DNA from: Lasiosphaeria ovina
Taxonomy: Eukaryota > Ascomycota > Sordariomycetes > Sordariales > Lasiosphaeriaceae
Reading direction: 5' to 3'
NCBI GenBank assembly: GCA_033439765.1
Contig: JAULSN010000002.1
Location: 2,418,001 to 2,482,000 of the forward strand
Length of the DNA: 64,000 nt
The translations under genes were made by a program, and so were the position numbers. The notes under the pieces were generated by a model. It did not search any database. It worked only from the letters and a program-made list of their open reading frames with translations, and was not told where the DNA came from. Within the stretch, counting starts at the first letter, position 1, and each line of letters begins with the position of its first letter. Of the stretch, positions 1 through 12,510 are shown one piece after another.

Positions 1-2876
1 AATGGATTCTACGTTTACCTGGAAGGCCCGTCAGAAGTCTGCCAAGCCTTGTCTCAGATCAATTGAAGATCCGCCAGACTGCCAAATACTGGGCATGATG
101 CCGAAGAGATGCCGGTGGCAACATGTCCGAGAACCAAGAGCATTCTCGGCATCGGCTCAGGAAACGGTTTCGCAAGCCCTCACCTCGATTTGTTGGAGCT
201 GAGAATCGAGCAACAGATCCAGGGGCAGGGCGCACTCTTTCATCCTGCAGTGACCAAAGAACCAGGCCAACCGCTTTCGTCAGACTCGAGGCATTGCCAT
301 CATCGACACCGGCACTTGTCCGCCAGTATTGCTTCTGAAGATGAACCAAACAAGACAAGTCGTCTCCGGTCAACAGCGAGTGCCTTGTACAACCAGTGAG
401 ACTTATCACAAGGGGCATCGGATAAGTGAAAAGGGGCATCTTGGATGTGTCGACCGCCATCTCTGACGAGCCAACCTTGGTGTACCGGGCAATCCGTCCT
501 TTTGAAGAAGGGTGGAACCTCGGACAGAACCTAGTCGACGCGTTGCGCCTCGAGATATTGCGGCAACGGCGGATGAGCCAAAGACGGCGACAACCTTTGT
601 CATGCACGCAACCACACTCGGTCGTCAATTTCGCCCCGAAACCCTTCGTCTTTGAGTAAACGAGGCCCAAGCAGTCTGATCGAGCAAGTTCTCTGTTGCA
701 GAAGACAGACGATTATGCGAGCACCAGCAATGAGGAGATGCCACACAAGCCGTTGCTTTCGGCATTTCTAAGCCATCATCTCTCTTGTGCCGCATTGACT
801 CATCGAGCCGCCGATAGAACCCAGGCCTCTGCGAACAAGAAGAGTGAGGCGGCTGCATCTCAAGCGCAGATTCAGCCAAGGAAGCATCGTGTGTTTCCAG
901 ACATGGTGAGTTGTCGTGGAGTCCATGGATCTTAGCCAGCCGAGTGGCTATTCGAGGCTGCAACGACTAGTCGCCAGCACAAGGCATAGGAACCCTTCTC
1001 GCCCCAGTCGCCCCCATGAACGACCTGGACCATCTTGGCTCTCGCCAATTTTCGCCATAGGCAACGTTGATATCTCTCTCCACTGGCACAGACAGGCAGA
1101 GAGACGGGCAGCCCTAAAAACGATTCAGCTGCTCTCATCTCATGTCTGCATGCCAATTCAGCCAGGCAAAACACGAGCGGCCTTGTCCCACGACTGGCCC
1201 ATCATTGCCATGTCCATCCACACCAGCAAGGACTCGGGAGCTACGTGCTCTGTACGGGGCCAGCCAGCGGCGCTTCGTCCGCATTGGCCGAAGCGGCTGC
1301 TTCCCATGCATGGTCGCAGACCCGCTTGCTGGGCAGCGGTTGGACGGCGGAGGTGAGACAGTCGATGGTCGCTGTTGGGCCCGAGGACCTGCTTGCCCAC
1401 TTTCCTTTGCTCACACGAAGGGAGGGAAGGCAATGGAAGCAGTATTGCGGCTACTGCACTGTGACACGGCATGCTGGCTGGGCGCCGGCATGGACTTTCT
1501 CTCTCAAAGAGAGGCGGAGGCGGTGCTCGCATCGTGATTTGATGTGATGGAAAAGATAATCGTCCATGAGAGTGAGAAGGGTGGGTTCGGGTCTGCCGCG
1601 TAGACCGCTCGCTGCGTGAATGAGTTGCTGCGGAAGGCTCGCTCCATGGAGAGACTGAGAGGGCGGCGCTGCGCTGGACTGGCTGCAGGAGCCGTCCTTC
1701 GTTTGCGGCGCCATCGACGCATTTCCATTTGGCTATTTCGCGCAACACCCGGCGAATAACCTCATGCACTTGTTGATGTGAGCAGGCTGGAAAGTGGGCT
1801 GGGCCATCTGCAATGATGAGTTGGCAAGCCGTCTGCTGCAGCCTATCCCCTGCAAATGTTGCAGGCTAGCGGTCGTCACCACGCATGATAGGCCGGCAGC
1901 TCCCCCTCAGGCCCCGCCAGACCCTCCTCTTCCGTCCGCCGCCCAAAAAGAAGCCGGAAAGCTCGCGGACAGAGAGCGGTGTGCGACCAACCCATGCAAC
2001 ATGTGGCCTATGGCAGACGAGGTGGGTGCTGCCAACACAGCTCGCCGACGAATGTGACAGGTCGTCGACCACGCAGGCCGAGCATTCAGCGTGGCAGCCG
2101 TCGACGCGGATTGGTGAAGGGGCAGCAGTGAGGAGCAGCGAGCACCAGCAAGCAAGGCAGAGCGAGAGCAGCGGCGGGAGAAGCGGGACCAGGACGAAAG
2201 TCAAGCGCCAGCAGCGACAGAATGAAGCGGGGTCTGCATATCGCGATGGACGACGACATAGGACGGCATGGGACATGGGCACGCATGGGATGCGATGGGG
2301 GACGACATGGCGGCATGCCAATTGGCAATGAGCATCAGAAGAGGGAAGGGACGAGTCGTCCGAGTCGTCCTCCAACATTAAAACCCGATCGCCCCTCCTC
2401 TGCCCAACTGTTGTTCTTTCCTCTCGAAAGTTTCTGCAGAGCCCAACGACCTGACCCGCCAATCTTCGTGCCCAACAACGCGACACAGCCATTTAGGCCC
2501 TTCTCCGGACTTTGCTTCTGCTCTGTTGCTCCTGCCACCCCCTCTCTCCCCTCACGCCTTCTCTGTTCCACGGCCTCTTATACCGCTCCTACGCCCGCGG
2601 CCTCTCTGTTGCTAGCTCCTTCCCAGGCTCCTCGCACCAGGTTGATCCATCCCTCGTCAGGACCTGATCATCGTCATCCCACGCCCAAGGACTGCCCCTG
2701 TCTCTTCTCTCTGTTCTACGCCAACCTCGTGCACCCACGACATCCATATCTCTCTTCCGCAGCCCAAGGATCTCTTCTTTTTGCCACAAGGATTTCTGCC
2801 CGCCCGGACTGAGCACTGCCCGCTCTTGAATTGCCATCCAGGAATGAGTGCCATTGTTCTTTCCCGGACTGAAACT
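1..2876. other. Left-edge intergenic region and CT-rich leader
   Basis: No gene is supported here. The longest open frame (59-670, minus) has no recognisable domain and coding-unlike composition. From about 2340 to 2870 the plus strand is rich in CT/CCT runs, as in the leader of a fungal mRNA, and it runs into the zinc-finger gene that follows. The string CCCGGACTGA occurs twice in this leader, at 2803-2812 and 2863-2872, exactly 60 bases apart, the second just before the chosen ATG. Confidence 0.55.
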
Positions 2877-5800
2877 ATGCCTGGCTTCAATACCCAAATT
2901 GAGCTGGACGAGGTTCACACCCCCTCGAGGTATATTGCGCTTGCTTTCATAATCTTTTATTTTTCCTTCTGGGAGGCCCATTGTGCTTTTAGTCATGTTG
3001 CGAATCAAGTCGTGTGTCGCGTTTCCTACTTTTTGTGTGCTCTGCTCTATCGGCTCGCCAATGATGCCTCAGTGAGGCTGGCTCCGGCACTTGCAATGAA
3101 ACAAGAACCCGAGGAGAAAAACCTGCAGCCCAAGGACATACGCGGACCGTTTTCTGTGGCCTTTCTCTCTCTCAAAATGGACTACCCACCTGGGCAGAGG
3201 ACCTCAAAGCCGGGATGGGGCGTCCGCCCCGGACTCCCACTCTCAGCCGACCCTCTGCGGTCAATGGGAACCTCTTCAGTTAGCGTCCGCTTCTGAATGG
3301 TGTGTTCTCAAAAAAGAAATTGTTTCAATAGCTCTCTGAGCTGATTCGGTAAGTATCGCCCGTTCATCGAGCATCGCCGGAAAAGGATCGCCTCTTGCAG
3401 ATTGACAGCCACTGGAGAAAATACTACCTGGAAGCCGCCGGTTTCGTTTTTCTTGTCCCTATGAACCAGCCAAAAGGACCTTCTCACACGCCTGGACTAC
3501 TCTACAGGACAACTCCTGGACAGCCTGCTGTTTCTCCACTCGGACAATTTGACTTTCTCAGGTCCAGAATGTGTTCTCCAGTTCCTTTCTTCTCCGGGAC
3601 GTTGAAGGTGTTCGAAGACCGCGAGATAGCAACCCAGTGGTCAGAATCTCTACAGGTGGTTTACCAGCCTGGAGTGAACAGATCGACTTGTCCAGTTCCT
3701 GTCCTGTTTCCTTGCTCACCAAGTGTGACCACGCCACCGCCACCCTCGCCTTCCTTGAGCGGAACACCGACCAACCACGACCCCGCCTGGAGTGATTACT
3801 ACCGCGGCCCTTCTGGCCTTTTTTGCGCCCGTTTTTTTTTTCTCGACCACATGGAGCCACTTTTCTCTTCTTACTCATTCAGAGTAAAAGTTCATCGACA
3901 ACAGGAAATGGATCCAGGACAAATCTCAACATCAAAGTGGCCTTCAGGATGCTTCTCACTCGAGCCCGAGTCGAAGGTTCAAAAATGGATCCAATATGTG
4001 CCCTGTGACTCCCTGGACGTCTTGCCGGAACTTGAAATGTGTTGTCTCCATGGATCCAGGATTGCCGCATTTTCCACGGGTTTACTCATCCAGAGCCGCT
4101 CAGTTTGGTTTGTAACAGTCCTTCCGAGATGTAAACCGCGAGTAACTAACACGCCGGTGCAGGAACAAAGTTGTGCCCATCTGAAACAATGCTTTTCTTT
4201 GCTCGTCGCCTTTCTTTTGTTCTCCCCCCCCTGCCTCGTCTTTTGTTTTTCTTCTCTTGTTGCTTGCCGGACAAGTGGTTGTTGGACTTGACACTAACCT
4301 ATGACCCCAGCGACTACAGCTTTGCTCAGCCCAACATGCTTTCCTCCACTACCTCTGGGATGTTTTCTTTTTGTCAAACAGGACCAGCGGACCTTGGAAG
4401 TTCGTCCTGGGACGCGACAGCTGAAGGACCACAGAACTTCCCAGAGTTTACAGACCATGGAGAATACTACACTGGAGATGCCGAGGATTATGTTCTTCCG
4501 TTTGGCCAGATCACTCCCAAGCCGGATCTCGCCGATGGCATGGATGACCTCCAGGCCAGATGGAACCCTGCAGCCGCAGTTGATGCAAAGGCTCCCAAGG
4601 CAGAGCCGATGCGCCGATTGACATCCCGGAGCTCGGCTGGAAGCCACAAGCACAGGAGCACCAAGACATCGACACCAACATCAAAGAAGAGCCGGCCGAG
4701 AGTCCAATCGATTCTCTCGCAGACATCTACACAAATGTCTAAGCTTGATATGACAGGTAATGATTCCGCCTATCAGGATGGATCCATTGCAAATGGCCGG
4801 ATGATGGATGTGCACCAATACCTCGCCCAAGACTTGGACTCGCTCTCTGTGTCGCCGCATGTGGCTGGGCCCGCCTTCTACCCCGGCATGATTTTCCCAG
4901 ACGGCCTTCACTACCCCAGTGACCTGGGCGCTTCAGTGGCGCAACATGTGAACCCTCAGATCTTTGATGCCGGTCTGCCAGGCAGCTCTCCTCATTCTTG
5001 GGGCTCGCTGAGCCCCGTTGATTCCCGCATGTCTTCTCCAGGACTCGCCGACGGTGTGTCAGATGATGTGTGGTCCGCGGTCCCATCCGCATCCTCGCCA
5101 GCAGAGAGCCAGAACTCGAACTCGCCGCCTATGCCAGGACAATCCCCAAGGTATGTGGTTCCAAGGCGAGCTTGTTTTCCCCCTTTGCAACACTATCTCA
5201 CACTCTCGCGCGATAGTAGGCTGAGCCGGAGATTTGATGCCCCTCATTTTGTTACCACCGGTGATCTGCATGGAAACAACATGCCCGCCATTGGAGAGGA
5301 CACCTTCTCCCTTCCCCCAGCATTCAACTCTCGCCGTCTTAGCGGCGAAGGTGAGTCCGCAAGGGACCATTATCTTTACAAGACCGCGTATCCCCAGGCG
5401 GACGGCTTGTTCCATTGCCCATGGGAAGGCCAGCCGAGCTGCAACCACAAGCCCGAGAAGCTCAAGTGCAATTACGAGTAAGAAGCTCCGCCAAAGTAAA
5501 TATCCGTTTGTTTTTTCAGTCAACTGACCCCCTTGGAACTTTAGCAAGTTCGTGGATTCCCATCTGAAGCCCTACCGGTGCAAGGTTGAGGGTTGCCAGA
5601 ATGCCCGGTTCTCTTCTACTGCTTGCCTCCTTCGGCACGAGCGTGAGGCCCATGCTATGCACGGCCACGGAGAGAAGCCATACCTGTGCACCTATGAGGG
5701 GTGCGAACGGGCCGAGACTGGCCACGGCTTCCCCCGGCAATGGAACCTCAGAGACCACATGAGGCGGGTCCACAACGACAACGGCACCGCTGCCCAGCCC

Positions 5801-6169
5801 TCTTCCCCTCCCCCGTCGGGAGCCACCGCTTCCACCAGAGGCCGGAAGAGGAAGAACGAGGTCCAGGAGAAGAACGCCAGCCAAGAGAAGTCCAGTGCCC
5901 GGAAGTCGTCCAACAAGGCGGCTATTGATGCCAAGGCTTCCAAGGCGGCCGAACTCGCACTGAATGCCGAGATTGATGAGTGGTATGAGCACCAAAAGGC
6001 CCTGCAGAGCCTGGTCCAGGGATACATCCAGCCGGATGACCCCCAGAGTCTTCAGTACATCAAGGACGCCCAGGACCACTTGACCGCCATGGGCAAGATC
6101 TCGCACGAGATTGTTGTCACCAACAAGGCCGACGTTCTTTCGGGACCTTACCGGTCATGGAAGAGCTGA
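2877..6169 (+). CDS. C2H2 zinc-finger transcription factor
   Basis: Predicted 591-residue nuclear DNA-binding regulator. Exons inferred: 2877-2929, 4311-5150, 5220-5477, 5545-6169; all junctions are GT-AG and the frame closes exactly. The C-terminal part (about residues 366-475) has an atypical Cys/His-rich segment followed by two clear C2H2 fingers: CKVEGC...H....H ending around HEREAH, and CTYEGC...H...H ending at RRVH. The first 290 residues are Ser/Pro-rich and low complexity, as in fungal activation regions. A basic KKSRPRVQS patch near residue 145 could be a nuclear signal. The last 100 residues are Lys/Ala-rich. Exon 1 encodes MPGFNTQIELDEVHTPS and is joined over a 1381-base intron whose acceptor (CCCCAG at 4310) has a good CTAAC branch point; phase fits. 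An in-frame ATG at 2844 is an alternative start. The third exon can be read through because the 69-base intron has no stop. Target genes unknown; I cannot assign an orthologue name. Confidence 0.85.
2930..4310 (+). other. Long first intron of the zinc-finger gene (inferred)
   Basis: The donor is AG|GTATAT at 2930 and the acceptor is CTAACCTATGACCCCAG at 4310. At 1381 bases it is about twenty times longer than the other introns of this gene. It contains many short TGGAC/CCGGAC-type repeats and pyrimidine-rich blocks. Further small exons inside it cannot be excluded without transcript data. Confidence 0.55.
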
Positions 6170-6176
6170 GCATCTC

Positions 6177-6245
6177 GTAAGTTCACCACGAAGACACATG
6201 CGTGATAGTTTTTTCCATAGCTAACCTGGCTGCTTGGGTCTTCAG
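6177..6245 (+). other. Probable 3' UTR intron of the zinc-finger gene
   Basis: Seven bases after the TGA stop there is a consensus donor (GTAAGT at 6177), followed by a GCTAACCTGG branch point and a CTTCAG acceptor ending at 6245. The 69-base length matches the other short introns of the gene, so it is probably spliced out of the 3' untranslated region. Confidence 0.5.
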
Positions 6246-7855
6246 GGATGCTTCTGTCTCCTGGTTGTAGGGACAAAACCCACAACTTCTATTCTTCAGT
6301 CTCTGCAAGTGCGAGACTGCTCGGGCCAATTTGGATGCCATGGGATGACGCCGAGATTTCAAGGGCTCTTGCGTAAATGCCGCGCCGAGCCGGGGCCGAT
6401 TTACCGGATTGAGGATTGTGTGGATCACGAGCAATGACTTCAAGTCATTGCGCGGGACTCCAATTGAATGCCCTGGACAAAACCCAAGGATTTGGACCTG
6501 AGGATGCCAATGGCTGATGTCTTTTTTGTCTTTTTCTTTGTTTTTTTTATATGTTTTGAATCGGAAGGTGACCACAGGACTTTTCTTTCGGGCCGCGAAT
6601 GACTGGACCCGACGATTGGGGAAAAAGGATACTTTGGAAATCTTGTCACTTGTAGATATTTGACATGATCGGCATCATCATGTAACAAGACAAGAGGGCT
6701 GGGATAGGATGGGAGTGGGGTTTTATGACTGACGATATGACGGACAGCTAGCTGTATGTGATGATATGTGTGATTTTGGGTTATGTTGGAAGCAGGTAGA
6801 AACTTATGGCAACATTGGATATTGGATTTGTTTTATTTAGGTATTCTTGGTCTAACATTTTTTTTGGTTTAACGGGTACAAAGAGAGTAAAAAGCAGACA
6901 CTTATACACGCCCCGCTGGCGATATGATCATATTCTTCAAGCTAGATCCCATGATTTTGTGTTGTTTTTGGGACCGGTAGTCATGTGTGGTTTTTGTTCT
7001 ACTTGTGTGAAAGACTCATGATGAAGAGATGGACCTTCTGTTCTAGACTCTAGACGCGAAGAGACCCTCAAAGGAAACGTGACTGGGAACCGCCTTGGTG
7101 GTTTATGTGAGCCCATCGCTGCCCACGTCTCTCCACCCGCCTCTTTCCTTTGCCTTGGCGTTTAGCATATTACGTAGTCCAGATGCGTGGATAACTGTCA
7201 TGTCCCATCTCTCACTGCAATACCCTTTGCTTGGCTGGTTCTTTCACAGGTTCATCCAACACTCCCCCTTCCCATCCGTAGGTTGCTTTGTGAGAGTCTC
7301 ACAACACGACTGTATTCTCCTGTTTCCCGCCTTCTTTCACTCGGTTACTTCCCCGGCGCTTCTATTGGGGTTTTCTTGCCGTATGCTAGATGTGTGTGTA
7401 TCTATGTTTAGTGTGTGATGGCTAGGTATGTTGAAGAGTCTGGCCGGACCGGGGGCAGGGAAAGACTGGGGAAGGACTCTGTGAGAGAAAGAGATGCACT
7501 GTGCATGCTTGCTTACTTACTGGGATCAAGGGGAAAGTCACTGCCGCCACCGGGCGTGTCCGTGCTGGGACCATCCGCGCCTGGAGTAGGGCTGAGCGGC
7601 TCGTTGCTCGTGTCTCGGAGAAGGGTGGTGCTTTGCATTGCTGCGTTCTTTCTTAACAAAGCTTTGGGGCTCGTTGTGGCTGGCTTGCTTGTTCGCTGGA
7701 ACTGGAAGAAGGCACGGTGTAGCTGCTGGTAGACTCTTGTGAACTGGAAGTGAGGTAGATGAGATGAAGGAGCTGGAACTTGCTGCCTCTTGTCTCGTGC
7801 TTGGAGTGTGGTATGCTAGGTCTCTGGGTTTCGTCCATCCGAGGGTCGCCTTATA

Positions 7856-7875
7856 TACATGTACATGTACATGTA
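7856..7875. repeat. Palindromic ACATGT tandem repeat
   Basis: Three consecutive ACATGT units preceded and followed by T/A make a perfect 20-base palindrome on both strands. The context is intergenic. Confidence 0.8.
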
Positions 7876-8796
7876 TGGCCATTCATGTATGTCCATTTGA
7901 CAAGGGACAAACAAAGCGACCGAAGTTCTCCAGATCGGTTAGGAGGATACAATGCTTGAGGCCCTGCAGAAAGGCTTCATGTGCCCTCAAGCTGTTCAGT
8001 GGAAAACTGTGGAACGTGCAAGACTAGCCTGTAGGAAAGCCGTGTCAACCGCTGCGGTAACGGTGTTGGCGGAAGACGAGCATCCCGTTGAATCTCGGAA
8101 CTTCAACATGGCCCCGATTTTACGTGGTTTCCGGAGCCAAAGAGGCTAGGTTTTGGTTCTATCTGGCCTGATTTGCCCGACGCCAAGAGAAAAACAGGGG
8201 AGCGGACCCCGTACGCTACAATAGTGCAGACTGTGTTACCTGGAAGCCATGATGCTAGACGGATATGTACAGCGGCTGCTCATGGCCGTCTCCCGTCTAC
8301 TTGTTGGTAAACCTAACCAACCGACAGCCATGTTCGGCGCCACTCCGAACGCACACATGTAGGCCAAGGACAGAGGTAGAAACTCTGTGCGAGCAACCGT
8401 GGCGCTCCTTTTTCTCGTCTCGGAAGGATAGCGGCATCATGACAAGTAAGCAAATGCCGTCTTATCCACCATCCTCACGCACAGTCTTTTGCTGCAGGCA
8501 GGTCATGGGGGTGACAGAAAGCACCGCGGCTCTGGTCCACGGTGAGACAATGTTCTCAGGGGAGCACGGCATCGCAAAGCAGCAGGATCGCGCTGTGATT
8601 GATCCATCGACCCGGACAACGGAGCGCTGCCACTGGCGGATTCATTGACGTTGTGGCAGGTTGAGAAAGCGTTGTACGACAAGAAACTAGTTCGCTAGTC
8701 CCCGGTTAGGATTTCAAGCCTGCTTCGAAAGGTGTCTGCGTCACCAACTTCATGTGCGAGTCTACTCTGTACGGGCATAGTCAGATAGATAGCCAG

Positions 8797-8818
8797 CTAC
8801 CTTACCTAGGTAAGGTAG
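8797..8818. repeat. Perfect 22-bp palindrome built on CCTAGG
   Basis: The half-site CTACCTTACCT is followed directly by its exact reverse complement AGGTAAGGTAG, centred on CCTAGG. Related AGGTAAGGTA/TACCTAGGTA strings recur elsewhere in intergenic DNA of this window. Confidence 0.8.
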
Positions 8819-9034
8819 ATAAACAATATGACAGGGCACATGGTGGCATCATCTGCCCCTTTTCAGCTCTCTTCCGCAGCCTGGCAGGGCTGACGAGGGA
8901 CCAAGAGCGCGGACAAGTCCTTCCTCACAGCAGCAATAGTGCTTGGGAACATGACGTGATCAAGAAAAGAACTATCTGGGTGAGGTTGCTCCAACCCCTC
9001 TACCCCACGCATGCCCCGTGTCGTATCAACAAAC

Positions 9035-9083
<49 letters not shown>
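9035..9083. repeat. (ACAG)n microsatellite
   Basis: About twelve tandem ACAG units without interruption, in intergenic DNA. Confidence 0.9.
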
Positions 9084-9961
9084 AAGCGGGTGACGCTTGA
9101 GATGAGGCAACCAGCCAGATTCTGTGTCAACTTTGTGTAAGCCTTTGTAGAATTGTTACTCCAGATTTCCCCTCCAACGAGCTGCGCGCGATCTGATTCC
9201 AAATCGAGGTAAAAAATCCGAGAGGACTAGCGAAGAGGTCTGACAAGACAGGCAGCCAGCCAGTTTGTCCGGGTCGCGTTTTGGGAGCAAGACTCATAGA
9301 AAAAGAGGAAACTAGAAACAAAAGAGCCTCACATACACAGGCACAAGGGAAAAAACACAAACAGCACATGGACAGGGAGGTGAAGCGGGCTTGCCCGAGA
9401 GAGCGTGCATGTTTGGACAACGAAGGTAGGGAATGGCCCCCTTTTTTCTCCCCGGCTTCCTTACTTGGTTCCGGTGTGAGTCAGCGGGACCGGGACCGTG
9501 TCTGACGGAGAATAGAGTCTCGTATCTCCTCTACCTAGCCACTACAGCAGGTGATGAAGTGGGACGATGGGTTCCCAAGGGATGGAAGGGCGCGCTTGTC
9601 TCTCCTGACTGAGGGGTACAACAAAGGCGGCCAAACCTGTTTACATTGGAGATCCAAGGTAGCCTCCCTACTTTACACCAGCCACACAAACACACGCACA
9701 CAAATACACAGACAGGCTTAGCAAGCACACGGGGAACAGATCCCGGTGTATCCCGGAAAGGAGAGCTACGACGGAAAACAAGAAGCACGCCAGAGAGAAC
9801 CCGAGATCACCTCCAGCCAAATACCAGAGAAAATATCACAAAGATCGCGCGAGTAGGCGGAACAGAGAGTGGGGAAGGACAACCGGCCGGCCGGCCATGC
9901 ATGCCGCGCACCGATCAAAGCCAGCCGTCGATCAGGTTTGCCAGACGAGCCCTGGGTGACG

Positions 9962-10073
<112 letters not shown>

Positions 10074-10140
10074 AGATGCGAATGTTCACGGCGAGGACAA
10101 GAGGGGGGGGGCGCCTACGACAGAACCTAGTCCGGCTACC

Positions 10141-10176
10141 CAAGGCAAGGCAAGACAAGGCAAGGCAAGGCAAGAC
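10141..10176. repeat. AAGGC/AAGAC pentamer tandem repeat
   Basis: Seven tandem five-base units alternate between AAGGC and AAGAC, then degrade into AATGC and AAAGT-like units. Intergenic. Confidence 0.75.
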
Positions 10177-11351
10177 AATGCAAAATAAAGTAAAGTAGGT
10201 CGGCCCCTACCTACCTAGCTATATACCAACCACCCAAGGAAGCCATCAACATCAACACCAACATCAATAACAGTATCAGAAGCACAAGCCACCAGCCAGC
10301 CAGCAAACCGACAAAACAGGCAAGCCGGATCTTGTTCGACCAGGTAGATAGGTCCCTCGGTAGGTATGCAGAGCTCCCTTCCCCAACAAACACCACCAGA
10401 GAGAGAAGCGAAGGAGACAACGTAGGACGAAAGCCCGAGGCTGGCCAGCGAGCAGGCAGAGCCGTGACCCCAACTCCGCTAGGAACTTCCGTGGCCTGCA
10501 ACAAGGCATATCTCCGTCCCCTGAAACAAAGAGAGCGTGAGGGTGAGAAAAGGGGGTTTTGCCCTCAATGTGAGGACCCCTCAGCTGCACGTCGGTCTTC
10601 CTCCTCAGATTCCGCATCCGTGAAATGCAAACTCGGGCTCCATATTCGCATTCCCAGGTAAGAGGTTATGCCTCCCGTGGTGAATTACATGCGCTTCCAT
10701 ACCGAGTCTGTTTGTTAGCGCTCCCCCCTTTCACCAACACACAAGTCACCTTTGAAGATCGCCCCCACACAGTCCCTAACAAAGGCATAATCATCTTGGT
10801 TATCGTACATAGCGCTACGCTGCTCCGAGCTAGGGTCATTACCCTCTGCCATCGCAGTTACAGCAATAATAACAATGTATGTACATGTGCGCACAGCTTG
10901 GTTGATGGATAGACATATATACCATTCCCCCCGACCGATATTACCACGGCCTCTGGACGGAAAGATACCACCACCAACCTGGTAAGAAAACCAGGGCCAA
11001 AGCCATAGGCCCGCCGTCACATGCTGCCATATAGATATGACCAAACGCCTGATAAGAGAATCGTTTATATCATGACCCCCCAACACGGAATGCAAGTTCG
11101 TGTCCACCAGGATATCCAGGAAGAAAAAATAATACAAGAGAAGGAGTCCCTTCAATAACTTGAAGAAAGGATAGAAAATAACCGTATTAAATGCTGCCGC
11201 TTGATTCGAAGATATGAAAAGGCAGAGGAGCCTATGGTCGCCGGTGAGGGGGCCGGGTAAGGGTAGGGGTGGATATGTTGGTTGTCTGGTAAGTGCGGCA
11301 ATGTAGCCTTTTTGCCCTCTCCAGAGCAAACCGGCCGGCCGTCTCTCTTGG

Positions 11352-12510
11352 TCAGCTCCCGCGCGTCGGAACAGAATCGCCAGTGTCGTCGATGGCGAAG
11401 TACCACAAGGGCGAGTTATTAGAGGTCGCAAGGCTGCTTTTGAGCCAACATGTGGTCTGGCCAACATTGGAAATGCCCCAACCCGCGCCGACACATTCAC
11501 TCTGGGTTGCACATAGGTTAATGCAGTCGTCCATGCTCACGGTGACCATGTTAGACAGGTCTACCGATCCCTCATTTTCGTTGTAGTCGTGGCCACAGAG
11601 GAGCAGAAACTGGCGGCTGTTGTTATTTTGCGGCGTGTAGAGCGTCAAGTTGTCGAACGGGCAGTCGATGATCTGAGGGCCCCCGGTGACGGCCGAGGCC
11701 GTGGGCACAGGAAGTGTCCGCGTGCTTGTGGAGGCCGTCGTGGTAACAGTAGTTGTGGACGCTGATTTTACCGGGGTTGGGACGCTAGTAACTGAATCAG
11801 TGTCACGTTATGGAGATTGGGCCTTTGATATACCATGAACCACAGCAAGACGATGGTAGGTGTGGCTGTCTAGTTGCTTGTTTGCGAAGGGGATCAACCG
11901 ACCTTGTTGACGTGTCGCTGCTTTTGCGCGAAGTCGCAACACCCACACCAACACCGGCGGCAGCGCCAACAACCACGAGGAATATCACGATGGCCAAAAC
12001 GATCCAGAATGTCTGCCTCTTCAGACCGCATATCCTCTCGCGTTGCGAAAAGGGCGCTCCGCCGCCGCCGCGACCGCCACCGCCTTTGGCACTGGGCGGT
12101 ACCAGGGGCTGATGGTCATAGGGGCTGTTGAAGCCGTAAGGGGGGGCTATGGAGCTGTAAGAGGTGAGCGGCGTCCCATGCGGGCCGGTGCCTATGTGGC
12201 CGGGGCCGGGGCCGGGTTCGGTTTGACGGCTGCCCTGCCGATGGTGGCGCTGCTGGCCGTAGTCGTGGCCTGTGAGGTAGGGGGTATGTGGTTCTGGCAG
12301 GCCGCTCGTCTTCTCCCACGTCTTGGTCTGTGACAGGCCTTGCCTTGGGGTCACTACCTCGAGGTTGGAATGCTCGACCACCTCCATGCCGGGAACGCTG
12401 TGCTCTTGGAACTGCGGTCTCGTGGGTGCCAGCTCGATGCCCTGGCCAATAGCCACTTCCAAGCCCTGCGAGTTTGCCATGTCGTCGCCATTCCACCTTC
12501 TTGAGCCCAT
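11352..12510 (-). CDS. Single-pass membrane protein with PAN/apple-like Cys-rich domain
   Basis: Predicted 346 residues in two exons (12510-11903 and 11784-11352, intron 118 bases, GT-AG). Residues 1-150 are hydrophilic and rich in Pro, Gly and His. One transmembrane helix follows (around FWIVLAIVIFLVVVGAAAGV), then a Thr/Ser-rich stalk and a C-terminal domain of about 110 residues with six cysteines. Landmarks there are CPFDNLT, LLLCGHDY, DCINLCA, ECVGAGW and TTCWLK, the spacing seen in PAN/apple-like modules of fungal cell-surface proteins. The lack of a signal peptide plus the internal helix suggests a type II orientation with the Cys-rich domain outside (inference). An intron is needed because the first exon frame otherwise runs into an unrelated tail. 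MANSQGLEV at 12480 is a good alternative start. Function unknown; a surface recognition or adhesion role is possible but unproven. Confidence 0.8.

Noticed and set aside
59..670. 203-codon minus-strand open frame at the left edge
   Set aside because: No domain, Arg/Cys/Ser-heavy composition, no splice context; overlapping frames on the other strand are equally open.
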